The position numbers and the translations under genes are program-made. From Haematococcus lacustris (Eukaryota; Chlorophyta; Chlorophyceae; Chlamydomonadales; Haematococcaceae), in assembly GCA_030144725.1 (NCBI GenBank), contig JASKMD010000029.1, positions 8,119,152-8,183,151 on the forward strand: a stretch of 64,000 nt of DNA, written 5' to 3'. A model generated the notes under the pieces. That model saw only the letters and a list, made by a program, of their open reading frames with translations. It had not been told where the DNA came from and searched no databases. Each line of letters opens with the position of its first letter. Position 1 is the stretch's first letter. Of this stretch, positions 46,701 to 58,095 are shown in pieces.

Positions 46701-48802
46701 CACAGCCTGCACAGCCTGCACAGCCTGCACAGCCTGCACAGCCTGCACAGCCTGCACAGCCTGCACAGCCTGCACAGCCTGCACAGCCTGCACAGCCTGC
46801 ACAGCCTGCACAGCCTGCACAGCCTGCCCAGCCTGCCCAGCCTGCCCAGCCTACCCAGCCTACCCAGCCTACCCAGCCTACCCAGCCTGCACAGCCTGCA
46901 CAGCCTGCACAGCCTGCACAGCCTGCACAGCCTGCACAGCCTGCACAGCCTGCACAGCCTGCACAGCCTGCACAGCCTGCACAGCCTGCACAGCCTGCAC
47001 AGCCTGCACAGCCTGCACAGCCTGCACAGCCTGCACAGCCTGCACAGCCTGCACAGCCTGCACAGCCTGCACAGCCTGCACAGCCTGCACAGCCTGCACA
47101 GCCTGCACAGCCTGCACAGCCTACCCAGCCTGCACAGCCTGCACAGCCTGCACAGCCTGCACAGCCTGCACAGCTTACCCAGCCTGCACAGCCTGCACAG
47201 CCTGCACAGCCTGCACAGCCTGCACAGCCTGCACAGCCTACCCAGCCTGCCCAGCCTGCACAGCCTACCCAGCCTACCCAGCCTACCCAGCCTGCCCAGC
47301 CTGCACAGCCTACCCAGCCTACCCAGCCTACCCAGCCTACCCAGCCTGCCCAGCCTGCACAGCCTGCACAGCCTGCACAGCCTGCACAGCCTGCACAGCC
47401 TGCACAGCCTGCACAGCCTGCACAGCCTGCACAGCCTGCACAGCCTGCACAGCCTGCACAGCCTGCACAGCCTGCACAGCCTGCACAGCCTGCACAGCCT
47501 GCCCAGCCTGCCCAGCCTGCCCAGCCTGCCCAGCCTGCCCAGCCTACCCAGCCTACCCAGCCTACCCAGCCTGCACAGCCTGCACAGCCTGCACAGCCTG
47601 CACAGCCTGCACAGCCTGCACAGCCTGCACAGCCTGCACAGCCTGCACAGCCTGCACAGCCTGCCCAGCCTGCCCAGCCTGCCCAGCCTACCCAGCCTAC
47701 CCAGCCTACCCAGCCTACCCAGCCTACCCAGCCTGCACAGCCTGCACAGCCTGCACAGCCTGCACAGCCTGCACAGCCTGCACAGCCTGCACAGCCTGCA
47801 CAGCCTACCCAGCCTGCACAGCCTGCACAGCCTACCCAGCCTACCCAGCCTACCCAGCCTGCCCAGCCTGCACAGCCTGCACAGCCTGCACAGCCTGCAC
47901 AGCCTGCACAGCCTGCACAGCCTGCACAGCCTGCACAGCCTGCACAGCCTGCACAGCCTGCACAGCCTGCACAGCCTGCACAGCCTGCACAGCCTGCACA
48001 GCCTACCCAGCCTGCCCAGCCTGCCCAGCCAATCAGTCCAGCTGCCTGTGTGATGTGCTGCTGACTGGTCACCACCTTGACCCTAAATGAGGGAGTTCTG
48101 CAAACGGCATCACAGCAAAGGGTTGCAGTACCAGTATGAAATCAGCCACCCTCCATGCGCCCATGTCACCCTCGTTTCTTGCCTAGCCCTTCTGCCACAG
48201 GTGCATTGTCCTGCTGGTTGTGATGCGCAGGGGCAAGAGTGACTCATGGGGGGCGTATGGAGTGTACACCAGCAAGCGTGTGGATGTCTCTGCTGCCACC
48301 TTCGTGGTGTCAACAGGCCGCCAGCCTCGAGTGTTCAGGCTGTTCAGGTGGGCTGCCAGGTGCTGCAGCCAGCAGCGGTGGCAGCAGTGGGAGCAAAGTG
48401 GCAGTAGAGCGGCAGCAGTATGGCAGCAGAGAGACAGCAAGGCAGGACACAGGCATCAGGGGTAGCTTGGAGGCAACAGCAAGTGCGGGAGCAGCAGAGG
48501 AGTGGGGCAGGGTGGGCTGTGTGTTACCAAGGGTACAACACCCGGTTGCAGTAAGTCGTACAGTTGGGTGCTAACCTCAACTTGCCTTGACACATACAAG
48601 GCATGTGCAAATGGCAGGCACACAACAAAGTAGAGTTTACAGCCATGCGTCAAGTAGAAGGCATGCCACATGGTGGCCACTCCTACAGCTTGGCTCGCCT
48701 GCCACCGCTCAATTGCAGCTGAGTGAGATTACCCACAGATAGCAGCTTGCTCCATGTTGAATATGATTATGTCTGCTCGCCTGCAGGTCTGCCCGCACCT
48801 GA
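36894..48802 (+). CDS. F-box protein with armadillo-like repeats
   Basis: Exons that chain in phase: 36894-37032, 37192-37311, 38603-39307, 39591-39965, 40544-40692, 41046-41142, 41189-41272, 41521-41568, 41817-41936, 42189-42337, 42563-42646, 42865-42901, 43691-43773, 48201-48347 and perhaps 48787-48802. That is about 780 aa; the 5' end is open. The F-box is split by an intron: [14 protein letters not shown], then ACALAQ joined to [19 protein letters not shown] Ser/Pro/Gly linker follows. Helical repeats resemble ARM repeats: [36 protein letters not shown] and [15 protein letters not shown]-box proteins recruit substrates to SCF ubiquitin ligases, with the repeats as the probable binding part. 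The C-terminal region ([38 protein letters not shown]) is unassigned. One intron holds a hAT element, another the 9-mer satellite. A 46-bp intron at 41143 is doubtful. Confidence 0.65.
37355..38405. mobile_element. Nonautonomous hAT-type DNA transposon
   Basis: Perfect 15-bp terminal inverted repeats: CAGTGCTGGGCGATT at 37355-37369 and AATCGCCCAGCACTG at 38391-38405. They are flanked by identical 8-bp target duplications ATGCAAAC at 37347-37354 and 38406-38413. An 8-bp duplication and a CAGTG end are typical of hAT. There is no transposase. The interior is a 49-bp minisatellite plus AT-rich subterminal DNA with many GTAATA/TATTAC words. It lies in the intron that splits the F-box. Confidence 0.92.
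37505..37977. repeat. 49-bp minisatellite inside the hAT element
   Basis: About 9.5 copies of a 49-bp unit containing CCTAGCCCTAGTGGGTCAGC and ATGCAACAGGCTGGGCTGTA. Most units differ only at one or two bases. Confidence 0.92.
40699..40758. repeat. (CTG)n array, about 20 copies
   Basis: A perfect CTG run beginning 7 bp after a splice donor of the F-box gene. It is intronic in the model given. Confidence 0.95.
41282..41345. repeat. GGCAGGGGT 9-mer array
   Basis: Seven copies of a 9-bp unit in an intron of the F-box gene. Confidence 0.9.
43477..43620. repeat. (GGGGCT)n hexamer array
   Basis: About 24 copies, in the intron before exon 43691-43773. A partial duplication of the flank (GGGGCCATGACGCGACTCCT) follows the array. 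Confidence 0.95.
44281..48030. repeat. 3.7-kb 9-bp satellite (CAGCCTACC / CAGCCTGCA)
   Basis: About 415 copies of a 9-mer with two main variants, CAGCCTACC and CAGCCTGCA, and a rarer CAGCCTGCC. Variants are ordered, not random: a block of more than 1 kb starting near 44500 recurs in the same variant order about 1.29 kb later. Because the unit is 9 bp without stops, four frames stay open for over 1200 codons. None has independent support as protein, and exons 43691-43773 and 48201-48347 join in phase across it, so I read it as intronic. Confidence 0.93.
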
Positions 48803-50021
48803 AGATGGTGGCAATGCTAGGGCTGGGGACTGCAGCGTCGATGACTAGAGGCAGGGAGGCCCGACAAGGCTGTGCTGCAACACGAGCTCGCTTGCTCTGC
48901 ACTTCGCCATTGTTGGGGCTGTGACTGTCATGCAGATGCTTGCACACTTGGAAAAGTTGGGATTGGGTCGATGTGTGTTGATTCATTTAGTCGTAGTAGT
49001 CATGGCATGCAAGGCCTGAGGTAAGGCGTTATGCCGACTGTGTGCTCATCTGTGTGCCCTGCCACGGTAGGTAAACAAGTCTGCACCCATGCTATGTGAG
49101 CATGAGCAGGCGAAGTGATGGCTAGCGAGCGCAAATGGTTTTCTCAAATACGTTCAATGCCAGGCAGTGCCAGTGCTAGGCTATTAAGTGGGCAGTAGGC
49201 AGGGTATTGTTGTTGTTTGTGTTATGTATAGTGGTTTACACCGCCGAGCCGCCAGCCTCGTATGGCTGCTGGGCTGAGGGCAGGGTGTTCATCGTGTGCC
49301 GTGCCAGCCGTTTTCCATAAGCTAGCACTCGTGACAACGCAGCTATGAACTAGCAGCGCAGCGGGCCAGCGCGACTGCCAAGCCTTACTGCTGCTTGTTT
49401 TGGATGTGTATGTTTTGGATGTGTTTGGACATGTGTTTGGAGTTTGGACATATGTAAACATGTGTAGACATGTGTTGACAAACATGAAAATTCTTAGCCT
49501 TTGTAGCTGCCTCGCGTTGCTATAGTTCATGGCGAGGAAGAAGAGACGAACCGGCGTGGGTGGGCCTAGGCCAGAACCGGAGGACCCCGGCTTCGACATA
49601 TTCGAACGCGACGAGACACAACAGGACGAGGTACTCACCGAGGCACAGCGCAGAAGGAAGGCTTCCGGAGAGGCCCGCGCTGCCCGCGTTAGGAACAATA
49701 CATTTCATGGCCGAAAATGTAAGCTTCGTTGTGCTGGCACGAGTGAAGGCCTGCAGCGAGCGGGCAGTGCTCGGCAGCCTGCTGCTTGGTTTTCTCGTGC
49801 GGGACCTGTTTACACTGCACTGCACGCAGACGAGCAAGGCAGCCCGTGTAAACGGACATCCCAATTTCCAGGCAGCCATCCCGGACTTGAAGTGCAAGAA
49901 TTTGTTCTTGCAGCTGTGCCGCGGCCTGCCCGGAGACGGCGAGAACACTCGGCCGAGCGCAGCAGTCGCTGCCGTGCTGGCCGCGCATCCTGACCTCCGC
50001 GCCCGTCTCGAAGCAATCCAC
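48803..50021. other. No firm gene; possible NLS-type open frame
   Basis: An ATG at 49529 opens MARKKRRTGVGG, rich in charged residues, up to a possible donor at AAAAT|GTAAGC near 49718. A second block encodes LRARLEAIH just before the inverted duplication. This looks like an unassigned, probably mobile, gene family. The rest up to 49528 is unremarkable. Confidence 0.35.
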
Positions 50022-50660
50022 GCTACCTCTCTGACAGCAACATGGTGGACCACGTCGGTGAGCAACTACAGACAGCTTTCAGCAACATTCTCACGCACCT
50101 CTTCGCTTGCTGGCTCAAGAAGTCAGTGTCATTGGCCGGGGCAAAGGACCCGGTGGGTACTAACGAGCACCAACGCAGGTTTGGGGTGAGGTGGCTTTGT
50201 AGTGGGCACCTGCCAGCGTGGCCCAAGCGGCAGTGCACCTATGTGCGCCGCATGGTGTGCGGCCTTGACGTCAGCTGGCTGTTGCAAGAGGGTGGGGTGG
50301 TGGTGATTCCAGCCATGCAGGCTGAGGTGAGCAGGCCCCGTTGCAAAGCCACCTCAGTTTGCATGGCTTCAGTCACCACCACCCCACCCTCCCCCACCAG
50401 CTAGTTGACCTCCAGCCTGCACCCCATGCGGCGTACATAGGTGCACTGCCGCTTGGACCACGCTATTTGGTGCCCACCACCCAGCCCCCTCACCCCAAAT
50501 CTGCGCTGGTGGTCGTTGATACCCACCAGAACCTTTGCCCCGGCCAGGGACACTGACTTCTTGAGCCTGCCAGCGAAGAGCAGCGTGAGGATGTTGCCGA
50601 ATGCGGTCTGCAGCTGCTTGCCGACGTGGTCCACCATGTTGGTGTCAGAGAGGCAGCGGG
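50022..50660. repeat. Inverted duplication of a coding fragment
   Basis: The left arm, about 50022-50283 (+), and right arm, about 50399-50660 (-), both encode NMVDHVGEQLQTAF / NMVDHVGKQLQTAF, then LKKSVSLAGAK and a RQCTYVRRM segment. They are separated by about 115 bp. The arms are roughly 85-90% alike by eye and would form a long hairpin RNA. The protein family is not recognised. Confidence 0.75.
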
Positions 50661-51843
50661 GTATTGCAGCGAGGCGGGCATGGAGGTCGGGGCCTTGGCC
50701 AAGGCTGCGGCATGGGGTGATTGTTAGGGCAAGTTTGAGTGTTCATAGGAGGATGAAGAGTTATTTCAGCACTGCGAGCAGCCACAAGAGCACCATGACT
50801 TCATGGGGGATGTTCAGTGCCCTATTTAGTGCAGAGTTCAGACGATGAATTGTTGCATCGTGACAGTGCCCTTGCTCAGTGGCTATGACTTGGTGACCTG
50901 AGCAAGAAGTGTGTGAATCACGGAGGATTGACATGGTATGCAAGGGATGGCTGTCCAGAATATTTAAAAGCACACCCACATCTTCAAAACTGTGTTTCGC
51001 TGCAACATTTGCATCGGGGAAAAGTAAATATTGTTTGTTTTGGGTCGGGAAAGAGTTTTTATTTTATTTCTAGGGTGCCTCGCGAATCGAAAGAGATAGT
51101 ACGGTATATAACATACACATATATAGTTGAAATAGAAACATGGTGGCTGAGACGCGGCGTCGTTTTGATTACCAGGGGTCGGTTTCCTGTCACTTTCTGT
51201 TAGTTGGGGCCACCTGACTGCTACAGCTCAAGACAATCCCAACAACATCAAATAATTACCCCTAACAAAGGGGATGTGTGTGGTTGGAGCTACTATGGTT
51301 GTGGCAACAGGCACACATCACAGAAGGCTGAGCTGAAGTGTGCATTAGGCACGCTGTCAGTAGCCTTTACAATGATGCGCTCGCAGCCTGCGTTGATGCT
51401 CTTCATTCGATTCATGCCCTTCGCCCTGGGAAGAGTGCAAAATGATTTAATGTCCACGGCCAGGTTTAGCAGGCATTGGGCCTAACACCAGGACCCGGGC
51501 TAGAACCGGGCTGGGACAGGTGCAAGGGCCAGGCGGCTGATGGGTGGGTGGATGGGATAATGGACGACAAGAAGTACAAGATATGCACCCTCAAGCATGA
51601 CACCTAGCTCTCGCCACCAGCTACACCAGCTACCCTGCGTCTGATCCTGCGTGTCCTGCGCCAAGCCCCTCGCCACAACGCAATGCCTTACCATTCAGCT
51701 TACGCGCTAGTTTGTATGTCACGCACTGTGCCAAGCTCAAATACGAAACTAGGCAGTAGCATGTCACGCACACCTGGAGGCCACTTCGAATTGCCACACG
51801 AGCTCAGCGCGGTTGCCTACCCTGCAGTGGTGGAGCGAATGCG
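50661..51843. other. Intergenic with an LINE-neighbour repeat
   Basis: Bases 51323-51400 match about 59830-59908, beside the LINE 5' truncation point (shared GCATTAGGCAC and CAGTAGCCTTTACAAT). Otherwise nothing was recognised before the CAP gene signal-peptide exon. Confidence 0.5.
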
Positions 51844-54800
51844 ATGGAGCGGATGCGCCATCAATTGTTGGTCCTTATCGTGTTAGTGGGGCCATTACTG
51901 TCGAAGCAGTGCTATGCGCTGCGACTGCCCAGCTCTCGCCAAGACGGAGCGTGAGTGCCCAATCACTAATCTAGCGTTGTTCAAGCGCGCTTGCAAGCCC
52001 AAACTATGCAATCAGTGCGCCACCGGCTGATGCGGCAGCGACCACCTGGTGGGCGTCACCTGGTGGGCAGTCAACCATTCCTGTGCCCTACGCCTGCAGG
52101 GGCGTTGCAGAACTGCGCCAACCATACAAACCAGCTGTTGAAGCTCCTGGCGCGACACACGCGCGTGTACGGCAATTGCTGGGTTCTGGCTCGTCTCCAA
52201 CGGCAAGGCCGCCACGAGCGCCAGGTCCTCCCCGACCCCCTCCGAGCACGACCCCACTGGCGTCTAGGACGCCTCCCAACTTGGCACCATCCACCGTGAC
52301 GACGACGGATAGCCCCCTCTCTTTCTTCCCGCCTGGCGAACAACAGCTTGTTCCCTCACCACCCCCTCCCAGCCCATCACTAGACGAGCCTTTCGAGGAT
52401 TCAGATATCGAGCCATACTTTGTGTTCCCTGGTTTTCTTGAAACAAACCATCCCACCCTGCCCACCACTCTCCTGCTCGACCCAGCCTCACCTCCTCCTC
52501 CTCTAAACCCACCATCATTCCAACCGCAACCACCCACCCCATCCCCTCCCCCGCCTCCCACACGCCCGCCCAGCCCTGTCACCCATCCCCCACCAAGCAC
52601 CTCAGGACGGCAGCCAACCCCCACAGCGGCGCTGCCATTTGAATCGCCCTCCCCACCCCGACCAGCCAGCACCGGCCGCCGCAGCCCCCCTCCCCTCCCC
52701 CCTCCCCCACCCACCCCAACAGGACAGCTGTCAGGGTCCAGCCCCTATCTGAACATAAGCGCAGTCTGTGAGTGGCATTGTCCCGCTGAGTGAGGCAGCG
52801 CAACACTCTCACCTTGCCAACCACTCCTCATGTTGGTCCCCCCACCCTGACCATCTGCGCCCTGCCCTGCCCTACCCCTCCTGCCCCTACCCCTGCCCTG
52901 CCCTGATCCCCCCTCCCCCTGCCCTGCCCTGACCCTCCCTCCCCTTGCCCTGACCCTCCCTCCCCCTGCCCTACCCTGCCCCTCCCTTCCCCTGCCCTGC
53001 CCTGACCCTCCCTCCCCCTGCCCTGACCTGACCCTTCCTCCTCCTGCCCTGACCCTCCCTCCCCCTGCCCTGCCCTGACCCTCCCTCCCCCTGCCCTGCC
53101 CTGACCCTCCCTCCCCCTGCCCCGCCCTGACCCTCCCTCCCCCTGCCCTGCCCTGACCCTCCCTCCCCCTGCCCTGCCCTGCCCTGGACCCCCCTCCCCC
53201 TACCCTACCCTGCTGTGCCCTACTCAGCCCTGCACCGTTGTTGATGGACTGAGCATGCACCATGCTGCAGCCCCGTGCTTGCTTGCATGCAGTGAACCGG
53301 CACAACTACTGGCGGGCACAGCATGGGGTGGCGCCCCTGGTGTGGAACAACAGGCTGGCGCAGTATGCCCAGGTCTGTGGCCATCCCTGACCCAGGGCGG
53401 GCTCAGGGCGGGTTTGACCAGATAACCAGAAACCAGAAATACGTAACCTGGGGTTCAAAAACGACATCTGTTGTACCTCGGATTCGGTGCAAGACGGCTT
53501 TTGGGGCTGGATACCACGGTCAGACATTTTGATGAGACTCAGGGCAGGCCCAGGGCACAAGCAGCCAGGGTGGGTCAGGTAACCCTGCAGGCAGTGACGT
53601 GCCAAGGAGGAGGGACTCTAGATTGGTAGGGGGGCTAGGCAGGGCAGCAGGCAGGGCAGCAGGCAGGGCAGCAGGCAGGGCAGCAGGCAGGGCAGCAGGC
53701 AGGGCAGCAGGCAGGGCAGCAGGCAGGGCAGCAGGCAGGGCAGCAGGCAGGGCAGCAGGCAGGGCAGCAGGCAGGGCAGCAGGCAGGGCAGCAGGCAGGG
53801 CAGCAGGCAGGGCAGCAGGCAGGGCAGCAGGCAGGGCAGCAGGCAGGGCAGCAGGCAGGGCAGCAGGCAGGGCAGCAGGCAGGGCAGCAGGCAGGGCAGC
53901 AGGCAGGGCAGCAGGCAGGGTGACCTGGCAGAGTCAGTGGCCCACGGCTGCAGAAGGAGACTGCATACCATGGGCGCAAAAGGCTCTTGAGAGCAAGCAT
54001 TCAGGTTGTTGTGCATGCTCGCATGCTTGCGCGCTACAGCAGCCATTGCTCTCCCCTGTGCCTCACCTCTGCCTCAGCTCCCAGCTTCAGGTGCAGCCGG
54101 CAGGCTAAGCTCAGTCGACCCCATGTGCAAGCTCCTCCCCTCTTCTCACTCGCTTGACAGGCTGGAGCCAGGGGCTGCTTGCCAGTGGCTGTTGCTAGGG
54201 CTGTACAGTTCTAAGGTTGTAAGGGTCCTAGGCTTGCACTGAGGCACGAACAGGGCTTGCTTGGGCCGGGCATGTGAAGGCGTGAGCAGCGTTGACCTGC
54301 ATCCTGCCTGCCTCCTGCCTGCCTGCTGGCCTGCCTCACAGGACTGGGCCGACAACTGCTTCTTTGAGCATTCCCAGGGCAGCTACGGCGAGAACCTGGC
54401 CATTGGCCCCACCCTGGTGAGCTGACCTGCCCTACCCTGCGCTGCCCTGCCCTGACCCTCCCTTCCCCTACCCTGGTGAGTGGACCCTGCGCCACTGCTC
54501 GCCTCCCCCTGCCTCACCCCTCCCTGCCAATGCATGCGCGTCTGTATGCATGCATGCGCAGGAAATGATTGATGTGATGTATGAGGAGATCTGTGAGTAT
54601 GACTACGAGCGGCCCAGGTTCTCGGAAGCAACAGGCCACTTCACCCAGGTGGGCTCAGCCCCAGAGCCCCTGAGGCTGGTGCGGGTGACTACCCCTGAAC
54701 TGTTGCCTGTCACCTTCAGGGGTGGCTAGACAGCATGGCACGATACACATGCACGGGTTCGACCTGACACAGCTATCATGAACGGGTTCAAGCTGACACA

Positions 54801-56807
54801 TGCCACACTCTATGGTGCCACAGCAGGCTGCTGGACCTGGGCCTATGGACTCGGTCCCTCCACCGCTTGTTGCTCAGCTCAGGGTACTCCCTGTCCTTGG
54901 CTGGCAGCTTCTGCTGCCCTGGCCACTGGCACAGCTCCAGTGGGCGCCACTTGCTCTCCCGATTGCGCAGCATGTTGAGCGCTGCATTGCAGTCCCTGGC
55001 CAGACACCTGCCAGGCTGTGTTGGGTTAACAGCCTTGGCCTTACTGTTGCCTGTGCCCTTGGCGGGCTGGGTGGGCACTGCTCCCTGGACCAGCACTTGC
55101 CTGGGTTGGCACAGCCTGGGTTGGCACAGCCTGGGTTGCTTGGGTTGCTTGGGTTGCCTGGGTTGGCACAGCACTTCTGCAGGCTGACCGCCAGCTGCCT
55201 GGGGTGTATCAGGGTTAGTGTGTTTGATTGGTGTTTGCTGCAGCTGGTTGTACACGGTCTTGCAGTTTGGGTTGGCAAAGAACCTGCAAAAGTCCTTAAG
55301 CTGCCTCAGCATCACAGGATCTTCGCTGCCATGGGGCAGGGGAGGTCCAGTGGGTGCTGCGGGTGCAAGAGCTGCAAGGCAGGCACTGCAACGCCTCGGG
55401 GTGGGCTGCGTGACTGGCTGTGTCTTGTGTTTGATTGGTGTTTGAGTCTAACTCGAGGCCGTTGGTGTTTGAGTCCCTCGACCGCTTCGTGTTGCCCAGC
55501 TCGACTAGCTTGGCAGTCAGGTCCTTGTTGCTGGGGTCGATGAAGACAACCTTGATGTGAGGGAGGAGGAGCTGCCACTCCAGGTCTGGGCTGTGCTGTA
55601 GGGAGTAGCATATGTGCAGTGCGCAATGATGAAGCTGTTGCTGACATCAGAGCATGTGTTTCATGCCAACATCGATCGCCTGACTCTCGCAAGGGGGGAG
55701 GGGTAGGAAATTAGGTATTGGTACCGGCTGTAGGTAACAGGCATTCAGTTCGGATTACAGATAACACAGCCCCTGCCCAATAGTGGGGGAATAATGTGCT
55801 GTCACGTGGGTATCTATACCGGATGTGCTGTCACGTGGGTATCTATACCGGATCCGCCCGGGTGTGCACATATACCAATGCAACTCATGCACGCGTGACG
55901 GCTACATGCTCATGCACGTCAGTCATGTTTGTTGATGCTTGTTGTCGATGCTCTGATGCTGACATAGTGTTTGTTGATACTATGCTACAGCACTGTGTAT
56001 GTGTGGCGGGCATGTGGCTGCTACTGTGGTTGGCTGGCACATGCAGCCTACCGCCTGCCCGTTTGCTCCAACACACACTATTAGTTATACACTGTACAGT
56101 TGCTTCAAACAAACAACACCAGCCTCAACAAGCAGGACGTACTACCTGCCACACTAGCCTTCACAGAGCTTCCGTCCACCAAAGCATGAAAGTCATAACC
56201 CTGACCCAAACCTAAACCCTAACCCCACATTATGATGTTGTCTGGGCAGTGCAAGACCTACGGAGGCTGCTGGTGCTGCTGGCAAGGGGCTGGGACGGGC
56301 AGGGGGCTGGGAGCATAATGTTGAGGTGAGAGCAGAGAATCGTACTGAGCTGCTGGGCTGATCTGCGGTGTTGCTGTGCGTCTGTGTGACGCTCTGCAGA
56401 TCGTCTGGGCAGCTACGCGGTACCTGGGCTGTGCTATTGGCAGCTGCTCTGCGGGTGTGACGGATGCAGCCGGGCAGCAGTACAATGTTGACAACTACCT
56501 GTGAGTCAGGAGTGACCATCAGCACATGTCACACACCACATGTCTCTACAATTAGGAGGGTGGTGGTGGCGACCTTGAGGACATCTGCTCTATCACCATC
56601 AAAAGTGATCATAACATCACCAAAAACAATCAAGACCTCAAAGTCATAACCATTGCATTCAACTCTCTGATAGGCGGCCTGCCTGCCTGGCTGCCTTCCC
56701 TCAGGGTATGTGAGTATTGGCCCCCTGGCAACGTGTTCGGCGCCTTCCCCCGCAACGTGCCCCCGCTGCTATCCGGCGCGCGCAGCGTATGCACCCGCCG
56801 GAGCTAG
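51844..56807 (+). CDS. Secreted CAP/PR-1 family protein with Pro-rich stalk
   Basis: Seven exons join in phase: 51844-51950, 52100-52767, 53293-53372, 54342-54416, 54562-54648, 56400-56500 and 56705-56807, giving 406 aa (403 from the second ATG at 51853). Exon 1 encodes a signal peptide (MRHQLLVLIVLVGPLLS). Exon 2 is about 220 residues of Pro/Ser/Thr-rich stalk. The CAP fold follows: NRHNYWRAQHGVAPLVWNN, LAQYAQ, the ENL box as HSQGSYGENLAIGP, the HFTQ box as ATGHFTQIVWAAT, then GCAIGSCS and the CEYWPPGNVFG end motif. CAP proteins are extracellular, with sterol/lipid-binding or defence roles. The conserved H and E residues of the central cavity (HN, HS, EN, GHF) are visible. Intron 3 holds a 12-mer array, and intron 5 an antisense Fanzor fragment. 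Confidence 0.92.
52880..53210. repeat. C-rich CCCTGCCCTGACCCTCC degenerate array
   Basis: Irregular repeats of CCCTGCCCTGACCCTCCCTC fill most of CAP intron 2. Confidence 0.9.
53637..53925. repeat. 12-bp array AGGGCAGCAGGC, about 24 copies
   Basis: A near-perfect 12-mer array in CAP intron 3. Short relatives of the unit occur at 43240-43270 and in complementary form at 34430-34490. Confidence 0.95.
54788..55700 (-). pseudogene. Fanzor copy 6: deletion derivative in CAP intron
   Basis: Minus strand: remnants of the N-terminal exon (FIDPSNKDLTAKLVELGN, then MLRQLKDFCRFFANPN, matching copy 3) are fused through a short QPRQPKQPKQPR repeat to the C-terminal part. That part holds RuvC-III (CLARDCNAALNM) and KWRPLELCQW. 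RuvC-I and RuvC-II are deleted. It lies antisense in intron 5 of the CAP gene, whose exons on both sides remain in phase. Confidence 0.78.
55585..55797 (+). repeat. Detached Fanzor subfamily B 3' end
   Basis: Close match to 28390-28585, the 3' noncoding end of Fanzor copy 5, ending GGGGGAATAATG. It is in plus orientation, overlapping the edge of antisense copy 6, so at least two events occurred here. A tandem duplication of about 29 bp (ATGTGCTGTCACGTGGG) follows at 55795-55852. Confidence 0.7.
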
Positions 56808-57784
56808 CGACCATGGCAATGGGGCAGAAGGCTGAGGGGTGCAGCGGCAGCCGCCCCTGTTGCAGCCAGCAGGACGCAGGCGTCAGTCTGCCAGACGCTG
56901 GGCGGGTGAGCCAGAGGTGCGGAACTGGCATGTGTATCAGAACCTTGGGATGGTGAGGAGCAGGGCTGGTGGCCATGGCAGGCTGTGGGTTCCTACGGCT
57001 GGGAAAGGTGCCGGGCCAGTCAGGGGAAGCCAGAGGGCTGCATGACGGGCAGGTCGGGCCAGGGTCTGTGAGGGAGGGAGGGGACTGTACTGTACCCACG
57101 GCTGCATCCTTATCCTGAGTCAGAGCCTCTGATTGGTGTGCCCCTCACCCTCATTTTCCTTGGTTAATTGATTGATGGGCTGCTGTGGAGGGGTGGGTCA
57201 TAGCTGTCCCTGACACTGTGCCTCAAGTTCTCCCGCTGCTGGGCTGTTAAGGGTGCTGCCGTATGAGTGATTGTGCGTGTATGGTATGCTGCCATGTGGC
57301 AGCAGCTCTAGCGGCGTATATTGGAGGGCAGCGCACCAGGGTGGTTGCCTGCTGGGCCTATTCATTTGTCCCTCTTTCTCACTCTGCCTGTCCAATTTTG
57401 GGTAGCGCTTGCACGCTGCCATGTGGACCAGTGGCATTCTGGTATGCATTGGTTCGTGGGTATCACCATCTGTCACCCAAGCAGCTATGCTGTTTTTATA
57501 TAGGGCATTGAGGACACATGTGGAACATCCCTCAGCGCATGAGCAGCATTTCTGTTGGAGTAGTTGAGAAAAAGGTGTTCCAGGCAGGTGGTATTGAGTG
57601 CCTTCGATATGCTGCCAGCTCAATAGGGAGAATGGTTGCATGCGGCCGAAATACCCTTGTTGGTGCGTGCATATTGTTTATAGTGTTCAGATGAGAATAA
57701 AACGGTGTATATGCCATGTAAATAGTGTAACTTACGACACTGAATCCTGTGATCAATCCTTGGCCAGGAAGGTGAGACCTGCTG
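56808..57784. other. CAP 3' flank, no gene recognised
   Basis: No linked exons or transposon ends were seen. TGTAA words occur only far downstream (near 57718). Confidence 0.4.
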
Positions 57785-57840
57785 CAGTTCGGATCACAGG
57801 TAACACAGCCCCTACGCATTAGTAGGGGGATAATGTGCTG
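57785..57840 (+). repeat. Truncated Fanzor subfamily B 3' terminus
   Basis: The last 55 bp of the subfamily B end, including the cleanest hairpin (CCCCTACGCATTAGTAGGGG) and the terminal ATAATGTGCTG. Confidence 0.65.
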
Positions 57841-58095
57841 AACTAGGCCCAGTGAACTCAGCCCTCCCCCATGGGGCAGGTGGCTGGACTAGGACACCAA
57901 CCCCTGCCTCAGCTTGCGATGCATTGGGGAGGGCGAGCAGCGCCCCTTGGAGAAATTCTCACCTGGAAGGGCCTGGAGTTTTTGTCAGCCCCTAACAGGG
58001 TATCAACAGGAATTCAAGCCGGTGAACCTTAGAACACCTCGCCACTCACTCTTCTCACCTGATGATGTGGCTTACACCGCTTAAGCCGTCAGCCG

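Noticed and set aside
44168..48090. Four overlapping open frames of about 1270-1300 codons (TQPAQP, AYPACT, LPSLHS and AGCAGW repeats)
   Set aside because: They follow mechanically from a stop-free 9-bp satellite. No frame has start context, a domain or splice support, and the flanking exons join in phase across the array.
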